A stretch of 64,000 bases of DNA, taken from a virus. The position numbers and the translations under genes were made by a program. The stretch is from positions 1 to 64,000 of the IMG/VR virus record IMGVR_UViG_3300031851_000007; one strand, 5' to 3'. The notes beneath the pieces were generated by a model. That model was given only the letters and a program-made list of their open reading frames with translations, was not told the origin of the DNA and searched no databases. Below, one piece after another: positions 32,867 to 42,144 of this stretch (its first letter is position 1; the number at the start of each line of letters is the position of its first letter).

Positions 32867-35800
32867 TTATCCTGTGTAAGGTACAAAGTTACCTAGCCTA
32901 TATATTGTATTAATATCGTTTACCAAATGCCATGAACTTCCGCCTAGAACAGCATCTGCTCCTGATGCAGCACCGAGCCATACGATAGTTGGATTATCCA
33001 AAGATTGACTTTGTAATACCATGCCTTGTATAGTTCCGTAATTTGATGGATTAGCACTAGATGTATTAATATTAGAGTCAGTAATTTCTACCCAAACATC
33101 ATCTACGTCTATACTAGTACCGTTCATAAAATGAGGATCGCCAGAGCCTAAAAATCTATACCTAACAGCATTTAGTGTTGGGCCTGCGTCAGTAGTTTGT
33201 GATGTTTGTATATTGAAGCCAGAATCCCATGTCTTATCATTAGCATTATCGGCATAAAAAGTTACAGTATTTCCTCCTGTAACTCCAAAACCTCCCGAAG
33301 GTATCTTTGCAACTTGGTTGATAACTCGAAATGGGCTACCATTATGGCAAGAATAATGTAATCTTATAAACGGATCACCTGCGCTAGTTGCTCCGGCTAT
33401 TAAGCTATGTACAAAATTTGAGCTGGCATAAACAGTGTCTACAGTTTCGTACTCATTGCTAGAATTAAAATAACTAAGATCGTTGTATCTCGCAAAAAAT
33501 GCGTGTTGCCTGTTCACAGTCCATGAATGGTAGTATTGTGCTGTACTCCATGAGCCGGACCATCCTAGTAATCTAATAATAAAATAACTTGTGTTAGGTA
33601 CGTCATCATAATCAAATGTTAGCTGAGGATCGTTACACCGTTCACTCCAAGCTGTCCATAATTGATTTGTAGTAGAATCGTATTGTATTCTCGGTCCACC
33701 GCGTGTATGATTATGATTGAGATATGTAATGTTATAGTCATAATCTTTAAAAGATGAATTCACGCCGCCTCTAGCTCTCTTGAAAGATGTAATGGCATTT
33801 GTATCAGGATAATATTCAACTAAGAAAGGAACATCAGTAGCAGCTGAGATTTGCGAGTCGCCAAAGAAGATGCCAGTTACTACAACTGATCCTACATTAG
33901 AAATATAAGTGGCATCAGACATTATCATACTCCAGTCACCGGTAGTACCAATATAAGGTTCTGAATAAGTGTAATCGTCAACGTTTGTTCCGACTCCTGT
34001 TAACACTCTATTACTTGAGTATGCGCCTGCTGATGTATAGTTTACAAAACAAATCCTTGACTCTAAACCTTGATCATCTGTGTTATATCCGCCGTTCATA
34101 CAAAGTGTGTAACCTGAGTTTCCTCTAGGTATTAGAGTGCAACCATCATACCTATATAATGTATATACAGATGTACCGCCAAATGAGCCCCATGACATAC
34201 GTTTCATATAGACAGTACCGTTTGATAGATTAGAAGGATCAATAGTAGTCATACCCAATCTAGGTGCAGCAAACTCTCCTGTCATACCATTGGCACTGTT
34301 GTCCGTGTTTTCGTTACTAAGTAGAAATGCAAAACCAATATCGCCTGTTGTAGAATTATATGACATATCCATAGGCGTCATACGTCCGTAATTTGGGTCT
34401 TGGAATGTGCCAAAGTTTGAACCGTTTCTAAATGTTCTTCTAGAAACAATTTCTCCATCAGATTTAGCAACTTTCATTATTGTAAATCTGTCGCCTACAG
34501 TTCTATCAGCCCGGGCGTTTTCTGAATAATGTATAAAATACAAATAATTAGCATCTTGTGTCATTTTAAATAGTAGACGATCAATTTCTATACGCCATAT
34601 ATTTTCACCGTTTTGATCGTCTGCATATATGTAATTATCATAAGGATCTTGCGGGCTAATCCATGTCCAATAACTCCAACCTTTATAACTGCTAGTTTCT
34701 CCTATATCTGCTTCTGCTAATAGACCTCTACCACCGTTATAGCCATCGGGTAAAGCAGCAGATGCTAGATAATACGTATCAGGTCCTGCACTTGTATCGT
34801 TAATTTGTACAATAACACTAGCTTGTCCATTACTCAATGAGAGAGTCATATTCTCTGTGCCCTCTGTAGTTACATCTTGTGATGTTGTAAATGTTAAGGC
34901 AGCAGTATTACTATTAACAGTAAAGTTACCAGTAATTGCACCACTTGATAAATCACTAGCACCTATACCTGTGATTGCATACGGAACTAATGTTCCGTCA
35001 TCAACTTCTGTAGTAGTTAGTGTTATTGTAACACTTTGACCTTCATTGATAGATGTCGCTGATCTTGATAAACTGTATGTAGCTGTGCCGACCCAAATGG
35101 TTGTTTCTCTTGTTACAGTAATATTGTTTATATCTGTTTGAAAAACATTATTTGTAGTTGCATACCCTGATGTGTATCCAGTGCCATTAGATCCAAATGG
35201 TACTGATCCTACACTAGTAATTCTATAACTTGTATCCGTAGTAAGACGTTGTGCAGTTGCTCCCCTACTGTAGTTAACAGTATCATCAATATTAAAATCA
35301 CCAATTTGTGAACTAGGAGCATATCCGTTTAAACTTTGTAACACAAATCCATCAATACGTCCTGAGGTACTTGTTTGACTTCCTGCTAACCACCAATTTT
35401 CATCTGCGTCAAGATTAAAGTCGTATGCATTAATATCAGTATAACCTGTTCCCGGAGTAAACTTTCCTTGCCATGTATTGTCTTTGGTTACAAATATATC
35501 ATTGCCAAATGTAGCAGCAAAGAATTCGTCTCCTGCAGAATCAACTTGCACAAAACTTCTAAGATAATCAGTTGAACTTGTTGTAAAGTTTGCTGTAGCC
35601 ATAGTTGATGAGCTAAATGTAGATCCTGATGAGTTTGTTGCTCTTACAAATCCGTGCCCGGCATACGTACCACTAGGTTGGTTAGTAGGCATATAGATAT
35701 AATTTGTTCCTGAACTACTTTTTGCTATTCGACAATTTGCATAAGGATATCGTCCTCTGTTAGAATAAACAAATCTATAGTTGCTTAATACCGAATCAAG

Positions 35801-38002
35801 TGATGTACTAATTACAGTAATCTTTGGATATATTATAGAAGCAAATCCACCAAGTACTACACCAGCTGGTGATATTAGTACATTTTCAATATTATATGTA
35901 CCCGAAGAAGAGTCTAACTTTCCGTGTGTAATCGAACTACCCCAAGTAAATTTAGATAAAAGTCCCCCTGTACCATTACCGTCACTGGCTTGTCCACCTG
36001 CAAACAATTGTCCTGCATTATTTACATCACAATCGTAATATGCTGCTTGTGTTACAGATCCACTATCACCTGAAGTACCTGATATAAATCTATCTGAATC
36101 TTCTACTAGATTATTATCAAATCTAAGAGCAATTGCATTATTTTGTCCGTCGTTTGTATAGCCTACTACAAATAATTTATCTTGAGTATCGTCATAAGCA
36201 CATGATGTAAAGTAAGTATTTGATCCACTTACTCTAAATCTATGCCATCTTTCTAAACCGTTAGTTGGCGAATATTTAATTATAACGCCCCATATAGCCG
36301 AACCTACAGTAGCAGTACCTACAACGAATTTTTCTTTTTCAGCACTATAGCAAGTTTTTGATAAAGTTATATTGTTGTTACTAAATTGTATTCTATCATG
36401 AAATGTACTTACTGTTGAACTGCTATCTGTTACGACTACATTAAGTACTGGAGATCCAGTCACAGCCCCGTTTGTAGTTACCGAGTCCATTGTAAATGTT
36501 ATAGTTTCTAAGTTTTCTGCTGTAGTATCTGCTGCTATTGTTAGTGTAACTTGTGCAATGTAAGTGTTGCCGCCTGAAGAACTAAAGTTTACAGTTCCGT
36601 TTAATGCGCCTGCAGAAATGTCACTATTATCAATTCCTGTAATTCCATAAGAAACACTATCGCCAGTTAACGCCCCAGTTCCAATCATACTAAAGATTAT
36701 TGTTTCGCCTTCTGGAACATAAGTTTTGTTTGCAGTAACACTAAATGTAGGAATACTAGTATCAACAATGTCAACATCAACAAGTGTATTTTCATTATCT
36801 ACAGTTAACCTAAAGGTTTCAAGACCTTCTGCTGCTAAGTCGTTTGCTACAGTAAATTCAATACTATCGGATCCGTCTGCTTCAGTTGTAAAGTTTCCAG
36901 TAAGACTTGCTCCGCTGATATCATCAGTAGTTACTCCAGATATTACATATGGTATAGCAGTGCCTATGTCAGCGTTAGTTGTACTTAAATTAATTGTAAA
37001 GCTATCGCCTTCGTTTACACTATTTGATGTTGTCGATAATCCATAAGTTATTGGTAATGGTTCTACGCTTGTATCGTTAATTACAGTTTGTATACTAGAC
37101 TTTCCGTTGTCCAATGAAAGTGTAAGTATTTCATTTCCTTCTGTAGTTAGGTCTTCTGTTATTGTTAAGTTTAACGTAGCAAGCCCACTGGTAATTGTAA
37201 AGTTGCCTGTTAAACTTGCACCATCTATATCTGCACTAGACACACCAGTGATTGTATAAGGTACTAGTGTACCATCAGTTATATTTGTTGTAGTAAGTAA
37301 GTATCCAGCACTTGCGCCTTCGTTTACATTATTTGAACCGGTTAATGAATAAGTAGGTTTACTAGTATCTTGAATTGTTACTGAAACACTATCTGCACCA
37401 CTGTCTAGTGATAAATTAAATAATTCGTTACCTTCTTCTGTTATATCTGGTGTTGTTGTAAATGTAATACTGCTACTTACTTGTGGCCAAAAGCCTGACG
37501 AATAAATTAATCCTTGCACAACAACATTTTCACCAGCTGTTGGTTCAGTAGAAAAGTTTGATGGTAAGTTTATAGTTAACGTAGTACCTGTAAGCGATAC
37601 ACTGTCTACAGCTAATATTTGACCGTCAAACTCTATAGTACCACTACTTACATATGTACCGCTTGGTATGTTACCAGTAACATCAATATCTACGCTAATT
37701 GGCACCGTATTGTTGTAGCTTGATACCTGGAAATTAGAGTCAGGTACTGTAAAGTTACCTGTTAAACTTACACTATCTATATCTGCACTACTTACGCCTG
37801 TAATTGTGTAGGGTACTGATGTTCCTGAAGCTACGTTTGCTGTTGATAGTGTAATGTCAAATGTATCTGATTCTTCAGTTACACTTAATGCTGTTCTAGT
37901 AAGATTATAATAAGGAGCACCAGGTGTTGGAGGCTCAATGCCGCCTCCAGGTGATGTTAACGTTATAGTTCCGAGCTGTGCTAAATCTGTGAGTCTAGGC
38001 AT
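32867..38002 (-). CDS. Giant tail protein with Calx-beta-like repeats
   Basis: The 1711-residue protein has at least four consecutive beta-sandwich repeats of about 95-120 residues in its first 530 residues. Each carries V-N/T/P-E-G...I/F-x-L-x-T-T...Y-x-I-T/S-G-V/I...D-I...A-S/N-L-T/N-G-N-F and ends in L-x-L/V-D...D-T-S, the pattern of Calx-beta-like domains. A fifth copy follows near residues 1010-1100, separated by a region of propeller-like strands (540-1000). The last 600 residues are aromatic and Gly/Ser-rich with many D/N-x-W patterns. It probably is a long adhesin or fibre binding polysaccharide or calcium at the host surface. Confidence 0.85.
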   Translation of the reverse strand: MPRLTDLAQLGTITLTSPGGGIEPPTPGAPYYNLTRTALSVTEESDTFDITLSTANVASGTSVPYTITGVSSADIDSVSLTGNFTVPDSNFQVSSYNNTVPISVDIDVTGNIPSGTYVSSGTIEFDGQILAVDSVSLTGTTLTINLPSNFSTEPTAGENVVVQGLIYSSGFWPQVSSSITFTTTPDITEEGNELFNLSLDSGADSVSVTIQDTSKPTYSLTGSNNVNEGASAGYLLTTTNITDGTLVPYTITGVSSADIDGASLTGNFTITSGLATLNLTITEDLTTEGNEILTLSLDNGKSSIQTVINDTSVEPLPITYGLSTTSNSVNEGDSFTINLSTTNADIGTAIPYVISGVTTDDISGASLTGNFTTEADGSDSIEFTVANDLAAEGLETFRLTVDNENTLVDVDIVDTSIPTFSVTANKTYVPEGETIIFSMIGTGALTGDSVSYGITGIDNSDISAGALNGTVNFSSSGGNTYIAQVTLTIAADTTAENLETITFTMDSVTTNGAVTGSPVLNVVVTDSSSTVSTFHDRIQFSNNNITLSKTCYSAEKEKFVVGTATVGSAIWGVIIKYSPTNGLERWHRFRVSGSNTYFTSCAYDDTQDKLFVVGYTNDGQNNAIALRFDNNLVEDSDRFISGTSGDSGSVTQAAYYDCDVNNAGQLFAGGQASDGNGTGGLLSKFTWGSSITHGKLDSSSGTYNIENVLISPAGVVLGGFASIIYPKITVISTSLDSVLSNYRFVYSNRGRYPYANCRIAKSSSGTNYIYMPTNQPSGTYAGHGFVRATNSSGSTFSSSTMATANFTTSSTDYLRSFVQVDSAGDEFFAATFGNDIFVTKDNTWQGKFTPGTGYTDINAYDFNLDADENWWLAGSQTSTSGRIDGFVLQSLNGYAPSSQIGDFNIDDTVNYSRGATAQRLTTDTSYRITSVGSVPFGSNGTGYTSGYATTNNVFQTDINNITVTRETTIWVGTATYSLSRSATSINEGQSVTITLTTTEVDDGTLVPYAITGIGASDLSSGAITGNFTVNSNTAALTFTTSQDVTTEGTENMTLSLSNGQASVIVQINDTSAGPDTYYLASAALPDGYNGGRGLLAEADIGETSSYKGWSYWTWISPQDPYDNYIYADDQNGENIWRIEIDRLLFKMTQDANYLYFIHYSENARADRTVGDRFTIMKVAKSDGEIVSRRTFRNGSNFGTFQDPNYGRMTPMDMSYNSTTGDIGFAFLLSNENTDNSANGMTGEFAAPRLGMTTIDPSNLSNGTVYMKRMSWGSFGGTSVYTLYRYDGCTLIPRGNSGYTLCMNGGYNTDDQGLESRICFVNYTSAGAYSSNRVLTGVGTNVDDYTYSEPYIGTTGDWSMIMSDATYISNVGSVVVTGIFFGDSQISAATDVPFLVEYYPDTNAITSFKRARGGVNSSFKDYDYNITYLNHNHTRGGPRIQYDSTTNQLWTAWSERCNDPQLTFDYDDVPNTSYFIIRLLGWSGSWSTAQYYHSWTVNRQHAFFARYNDLSYFNSSNEYETVDTVYASSNFVHSLIAGATSAGDPFIRLHYSCHNGSPFRVINQVAKIPSGGFGVTGGNTVTFYADNANDKTWDSGFNIQTSQTTDAGPTLNAVRYRFLGSGDPHFMNGTSIDVDDVWVEITDSNINTSSANPSNYGTIQGMVLQSQSLDNPTIVWLGAASGADAVLGGSSWHLVNDINTIYRLGNFVPYTG

Positions 38003-38005
38003 ATG

Positions 38006-39547
38006 TTATCCAAATGTTGTTAATGCGCCAATTACGTTCCAGCTTGCTGATTGTCTAATTAGACTAAATGTAACTGAATCTAACTGTCCGCCGTTGCCAG
38101 AAGGTGTAGTTGCATCTAACCATAAGATAGACTGTGCTGCTCCGTCAATTTGTAAAGCTGTAGGTAAGTAAGGTGTTCCGCCTTGCGATATTAATAATGT
38201 TACAACTATAACCCTATTATCATCTGTTGGTATATTTGTTAAATTTGCAGTAAAGTTTCCTGATAAACTTGAATGATACCAAACTGCTCCAGTATCATAA
38301 TCATGTTCAACTACACCTGTAGCTGAAGTTTTCATATTAAGTTTTTCTGAACTTTTAAGTATTACACCGAGGTCTATTTCGCCGTTTATAACAATACCAT
38401 CTGGTGCTGCAATTGATAAAGTAGTTGCACTAGTAACTGATGCTCCGCCTACGCCTGTATTTACGAAGCTAGGAGCTGATACTGATGTTGAAGCTGCTAT
38501 TGCTCCCGTAATGTTAATATTACCTGTGCCAGTAATATCACTTGTATTAAGATCTAAGTCGCCGCCTAGTTGTGGTGCTGTATCATCAACTACATCGCCG
38601 CCGCCGCCACCGCCGCCACCGCCGGTTGCTGCTATTTCGATTGTATTTGCAACAGCATCGGCAGTAAGTGTAACGTTTGCTCCTGCTACAAATGTAATTT
38701 CATCTGCGCTATCTGTTGGTGCCAGTGTGTCAGTATCAACCGTAAACTGTGTAAATGCATCTGTTTGTGGTACACTAGGTTGTATCCAATACTCGTCTCC
38801 AGAAGCATCATCTGCTCTAATGTATAACACACCGGTTGAATTATTAAACCAAATATTTCCTACTATTGGACTCGATGGAGCATTTTCACCTACTGCAATA
38901 CTTGCTGATTCGTCACTACTGCTGCCTGCACCTGGTTCAACAATACTAATTGAGTTGCCCATATTTTGGTGTCTTGTACAATAGTAGTATAACGTAGTTG
39001 GCGTATCTTTAGTTACAAGCAAAAATACTCTGCGGTCAGCTGCTGATGCAAATTTAGTGCCTTTGTATATTTCTTGAGTAACTTCTTTACCATCTAGTTG
39101 ATATTTAACATTGTTTTCATAAACTGCTCCAAATGCTAGTTCTCCGTTTGGTGTTTCACTAAACGAAAGGGGGTGTTGATTATTAACTCCGCCGTCTGGA
39201 TTTGGATAGTATTCGTTTGTTTGATCGCTTTGATCAAAAACATATGTATAACCTATAACTAATTGTAATTCAGGAGCCGACACGTTATTAAACACGTATT
39301 TGTTACTAACTCCGTTATTATCAATTGTTGTTGTGTATTCTAAACTTGCTACACCTGCTGTACCTGTAATAGTCGACAGGTTAGCTGTGCTTGCAACTGT
39401 ATATCCTCCACGGGTATTTCCGTCATATAAACGTAGCGTGTTTTCATCTCTGTTATAGAAAATTTCACCGCTTGCCCCTACGTTTCTGTTTAGGAAGTTC
39501 TCATCGCGTGGAATAATGCGTATGCTGTTACTGATTGTTTGTGCCAT
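38006..39547 (-). CDS. Virion structural protein with cupredoxin domain and poly-Gly linker
   Basis: The 513-residue protein has a short N-terminal phage module (IIPRDENFLNRNVGASGEIFYNRDENTLRLYDGNTRGGY) seen in many tail proteins. Residues about 80-205 form a cupredoxin-like domain with H125 (NNQHPLSFSE), C190, H193 and M196 (YYYCTRHQNMG), a complete type-1 copper set. A further W-x-N...Y module, a run of about nine Gly and a long beta-solenoid-like part follow. The last 100 residues look like a beta-sandwich tip. It is the first gene of the tail block, with a late promoter and CAGGAAA. Confidence 0.8.
   Translation of the reverse strand: MAQTISNSIRIIPRDENFLNRNVGASGEIFYNRDENTLRLYDGNTRGGYTVASTANLSTITGTAGVASLEYTTTIDNNGVSNKYVFNNVSAPELQLVIGYTYVFDQSDQTNEYYPNPDGGVNNQHPLSFSETPNGELAFGAVYENNVKYQLDGKEVTQEIYKGTKFASAADRRVFLLVTKDTPTTLYYYCTRHQNMGNSISIVEPGAGSSSDESASIAVGENAPSSPIVGNIWFNNSTGVLYIRADDASGDEYWIQPSVPQTDAFTQFTVDTDTLAPTDSADEITFVAGANVTLTADAVANTIEIAATGGGGGGGGGDVVDDTAPQLGGDLDLNTSDITGTGNINITGAIAASTSVSAPSFVNTGVGGASVTSATTLSIAAPDGIVINGEIDLGVILKSSEKLNMKTSATGVVEHDYDTGAVWYHSSLSGNFTANLTNIPTDDNRVIVVTLLISQGGTPYLPTALQIDGAAQSILWLDATTPSGNGGQLDSVTFSLIRQSASWNVIGALTTFG
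38597..38624. repeat. GCC/GGC trinucleotide run coding for poly-Gly
   Basis: Near-perfect GCC repeats, interrupted twice by ACC, encode about nine successive Gly residues in the 38006-39547 protein. In an AT-rich genome such a GC run is striking, and it could vary in length by slippage. Confidence 0.8.
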
Positions 39548-39571
39548 TTAATTTTCCTGCTTCTACTAATG

Positions 39572-39579
39572 TATTTATT
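39572..39579 (-). promoter_or_regulatory. Late promoter octamer (AATAAATA) for the 38006-39547 gene
   Basis: AATAAATA on the minus strand gives a 24-nt leader with CAGGAAA before the ATG at 39547. It is divergent from the oxygenase operon promoter, 30 bp away. Confidence 0.65.
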
Positions 39580-39609
39580 CAAAAAACATTTACAACCCAC
39601 CGCCCGAAG

Positions 39610-39617
39610 CATAAGTA
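39610..39617 (+). promoter_or_regulatory. Late promoter octamer (CATAAGTA), leaderless class, for the oxygenase/halogenase operon
   Basis: CATAAGTA ends exactly 5 nt before the ATG at 39623, and no Shine-Dalgarno is present. The A-to-G change is the same as in the gp17 promoter. Confidence 0.65.
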
Positions 39618-39622
39618 GATAT

Positions 39623-40306
39623 ATGCACATACATCATTTTTCTAATTTCTTTAGGTCTCAAGATAACTTCTTCAATAACCCTGATAAAGTTGTTGATTTA
39701 GCTAATAAACTGGACTTTATAAAGTCTCCAGTGCATCCTGGTACACGTACAAAAAATCTATTTGAAATTAATCAAGAATGCGCAAGTTTTGGTACTTACC
39801 TTGCAAAGCGTATTGCTGACGAAATATTTATCGGAATGCGTAATCTTAAAATAGATATTAGATTCCATAAAAACGATGTATATGATGACCCTGATTGTAA
39901 TGCAGGATGGATACACAACGATCCAGTAAAAGTAGCTGGTGTTATATATTTGAATCAAGGTCTGTTAGATATGCAAGCAGGTACTAGTATGTTTGCAAAA
40001 ACATCTAATAGAAATTTTTCTACTCCTGATATAACTTCTAGAAATAAATTTAATTTAAGTAAAGAAATTACACAGCAATACAAACAAGATTTAGAAGATA
40101 ACCATAGTCATTTCAAAGAAACTCTCAAATGTGGCAATGTGTATAATCGACTAATTGCATATGATAGCAGTATTTTTCATAGACCTAATAATTATGTTAT
40201 TAATAACGGCGAACAAAGATTATCTATAATATTCTTTATAGAACATTATGAATATACACAACCAAAAAGTTTATTAAGTGTAACTCCTGATTGGAACGAC
40301 CGATGA
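39623..40306 (+). CDS. 2-oxoglutarate/Fe(II) oxygenase-like protein (DUF6445-type)
   Basis: From the ATG at 39623 the product has 227 residues. The metal site is canonical: H-N-D in GWIHNDPVKVAGVIYLN, the distal His in YDSSIFHRPNNY, and the 2-oxoglutarate-binding Arg in GEQRLSIIFFIEHY. The layout resembles the DUF6445 group of iron/2OG proteins. An upstream in-frame start at 39539 would add a hydrophobic stretch that looks like a signal peptide, but it runs through the promoter and across the neighbouring gene's start, so it is rejected. It opens the eleven-gene cassette. The substrate is unknown. Confidence 0.75.
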   Translation: MHIHHFSNFFRSQDNFFNNPDKVVDLANKLDFIKSPVHPGTRTKNLFEINQECASFGTYLAKRIADEIFIGMRNLKIDIRFHKNDVYDDPDCNAGWIHNDPVKVAGVIYLNQGLLDMQAGTSMFAKTSNRNFSTPDITSRNKFNLSKEITQQYKQDLEDNHSHFKETLKCGNVYNRLIAYDSSIFHRPNNYVINNGEQRLSIIFFIEHYEYTQPKSLLSVTPDWNDR

Positions 40307-40923
40307 TGTTACTTCGAAATGGTATGTTTGATGTACCTATCTACACAGCAAAAGCTACTAATCAAAAGTTAGTAAAGGAATACTTTGCTGATACTATTAT
40401 TCCTAACTTACCTAAATCACCTAATGCAGAACAGTTAAATCTTTATAGTGATTATTTTCCAGGTGCAGATAAATTAGATGACGAATTTTTAAAGTTCTAT
40501 AATACAGATATAGAAAAGTTTCATTTAAAGGCAGGCTTTAACAAGAACATAAGTTGGAACAAACGTGTCCATGCATGGTACAATGTAGGTAGTAAAGGTC
40601 AAATGCAAGAAGAACATGACCATATGGGTGGCTATCCTAGTTGTGTATATAGTGCAATACATTATGTAATATATGACAAAGACGAACATACACCAACAGT
40701 ATTTAAGAATCCGTTGTATGCATTCTACGGTAATTCACATATGACAAAAAATTCTAATAATTTACCGTATGATTGGAAGAGGTTACATATACCACAAGTT
40801 CAAGAAGGCGACTTAATATTTTTTCCTTCATTTGTACCACATAGTGTTGGCGCACAAACATCTGAAAAGTTACGTGCAACAGTAGCACTAAACTTATATA
40901 CACACGAGGAAACAAATGTTTAA
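40303..40923 (+). CDS. 2OG-Fe(II) oxygenase-like protein, PF13759/TIGR02466 type (a)
   Basis: The start is the ATG at 40303, overlapping the preceding stop (ATGA); 206 residues result. The core is AWYNVGSKGQMQEEHDHMGGYPSCVY, then EGDLIFFPSFVPHSVGAQTSEKLRATVALNLY with the distal His and the Arg that holds 2-oxoglutarate. Aligned without gaps to the 44867-45481 protein, H-S-D there is H-M-G here, so the usual carboxylate ligand is absent. As I recall, members of this family often have H-x-H-x-G, so this need not mean loss of activity. It pairs closely with the 41515-42144 protein. Confidence 0.75.
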   Translation: MMLLRNGMFDVPIYTAKATNQKLVKEYFADTIIPNLPKSPNAEQLNLYSDYFPGADKLDDEFLKFYNTDIEKFHLKAGFNKNISWNKRVHAWYNVGSKGQMQEEHDHMGGYPSCVYSAIHYVIYDKDEHTPTVFKNPLYAFYGNSHMTKNSNNLPYDWKRLHIPQVQEGDLIFFPSFVPHSVGAQTSEKLRATVALNLYTHEETNV

Positions 40924-41515
40924 TTTAAAAAATTCGTTAGCAGAAAAACAAAATATATATGAATTTGAAATATTTCCAGAGTGGATGATAAAAGCAGGGC
41001 AAGAGCAATTTACTCAGTTTGGTTTTGAATACGGGCACCACGGAAATACATTATCTGATGGTAAGCCTTATTTTGGAAAGATGTTATATCTTTTAGAAAG
41101 TAATCATGATACGCAGAAGCCACATGTAGTAATGAACGTATGTGATGCTATTAAATACAATATACTTCCTACAGTAGATCCAGAAGGTACATTTGAAGGT
41201 TGGCAAAGAATTGCTGTGAACGGACAGTTACCTGGACAGAGTCCTGAAAAGCACGTAGACTCTACAGACAATGAACTTATTTGGACTGCTGTTTACTATG
41301 CCACTGACAGCGACGGTGATACAGTATTCTATCAGTCTAATAAGAATCCAACTACTGAAGTTTGTAGATCAACGTATAAGCAAGGAAAGATTGTGTTGTT
41401 TCCAGGAAGATACTTACATCAAGCACATACTCCGACGCAAAACTGGAGAGTTTCAATAGGAATAAGTTTTATGTTTAATACTAAAATTAATAAGCAACTT
41501 AGGATGGATCGATAA
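40916..41515 (+). CDS. 2OG-Fe(II) oxygenase, prolyl-4-hydroxylase-like
   Basis: The 199-residue protein has the classical facial triad. H-V-D in SPEKHVDSTDNELIWTAVYYAT gives His and Asp, the distal His is in FPGRYLHQAHTP, and NWRVSIGISFMFN supplies the Arg for 2-oxoglutarate. The GWQRIAVNGQLPGQ element upstream resembles the small-oxygenase fold used to hydroxylate protein or amino-acid side chains. It overlaps both neighbours (8 and 1 bp). Among the oxygenases here it is one of the two most likely to be an ordinary hydroxylase. Confidence 0.85.
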   Translation: MFNLKNSLAEKQNIYEFEIFPEWMIKAGQEQFTQFGFEYGHHGNTLSDGKPYFGKMLYLLESNHDTQKPHVVMNVCDAIKYNILPTVDPEGTFEGWQRIAVNGQLPGQSPEKHVDSTDNELIWTAVYYATDSDGDTVFYQSNKNPTTEVCRSTYKQGKIVLFPGRYLHQAHTPTQNWRVSIGISFMFNTKINKQLRMDR

Positions 41516-42144
41516 TGGAACACTTACCTTTATTTCCACAGCATGTATATAAATTTAAATGTAGTAACCATGATAAAATTAAAGAACATCTTATGAAGTT
41601 TGTACTTCCTGCATTTGAAAAGAGTGAACCTAACGGCGGATCACAAAGTATTTTTACTGATTATATTCCGGGTACTGGTGCTATGGTAAACTGGAAATTT
41701 ATACATAGCTTATTTTTGCCTGATATAAACAAAGCATTAACACATATAGGCTTTAATATGAATGAATGGAATTTACGTCAACGGTCATGGTATAACTTTA
41801 GTACTGATAATCAAAACGAATGGAAACATGATCACGTAGGCGGTAGTAGTACAATTAGTTGGAGTTATGTGCATTATACTCATTTAGAAGAAGAAGATGC
41901 AGGAACTATATTCTTTAATCCTGATAATCAAAATTTAAGATCTTTTTGTCCTACAAAGGATCTTGCATACTTACCTGAAATGTATTTGCACGAAAGAGAA
42001 CAGCCTAAAGTAGAAGAAGGAGATATAATTTTGTTTCCTAGTTGGTTAAAACATTCTAGCCCAGCACATAAAGAAAATAAATTAAGAGTTACTATTGCAA
42101 CTAACTTAATGTTGAAAACACCTAATGATACGGATGGATATTAA
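41515..42144 (+). CDS. 2OG-Fe(II) oxygenase-like protein, PF13759/TIGR02466 type (b)
   Basis: The 209-residue protein is a close structural relative of the 40303-40923 product: YIPGTGAMVNWKFIH against YFPGADKLDDEFLKF, RSWYNFSTDNQNEWKHDHVGG against HAWYNVGSKGQMQEEHDHMGG, and EEGDIILFPSWLKHSS...NKLRVTIATNLM. It has the same H-D-H-x-G-G metal region without an aligned Asp. The two may be a duplicated pair acting on related substrates or forming a heterodimer. Its start overlaps the previous stop and its stop overlaps the next start. Confidence 0.78.
   Translation: MEHLPLFPQHVYKFKCSNHDKIKEHLMKFVLPAFEKSEPNGGSQSIFTDYIPGTGAMVNWKFIHSLFLPDINKALTHIGFNMNEWNLRQRSWYNFSTDNQNEWKHDHVGGSSTISWSYVHYTHLEEEDAGTIFFNPDNQNLRSFCPTKDLAYLPEMYLHEREQPKVEEGDIILFPSWLKHSSPAHKENKLRVTIATNLMLKTPNDTDGY

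Noticed and set aside
38511-38984. Plus-strand 157-codon open frame
   Set aside because: It is antisense to the 38006-39547 tail protein, rich in low-complexity Pro/Ser from the Gly codons, and has no promoter or ribosome binding site.
39539-39622. Signal peptide on the first oxygenase
   Set aside because: The hydrophobic start arises only from an ATG that lies across the divergent gene's start and the promoter; the ATG at 39623 has the conserved 5-nt promoter spacing.
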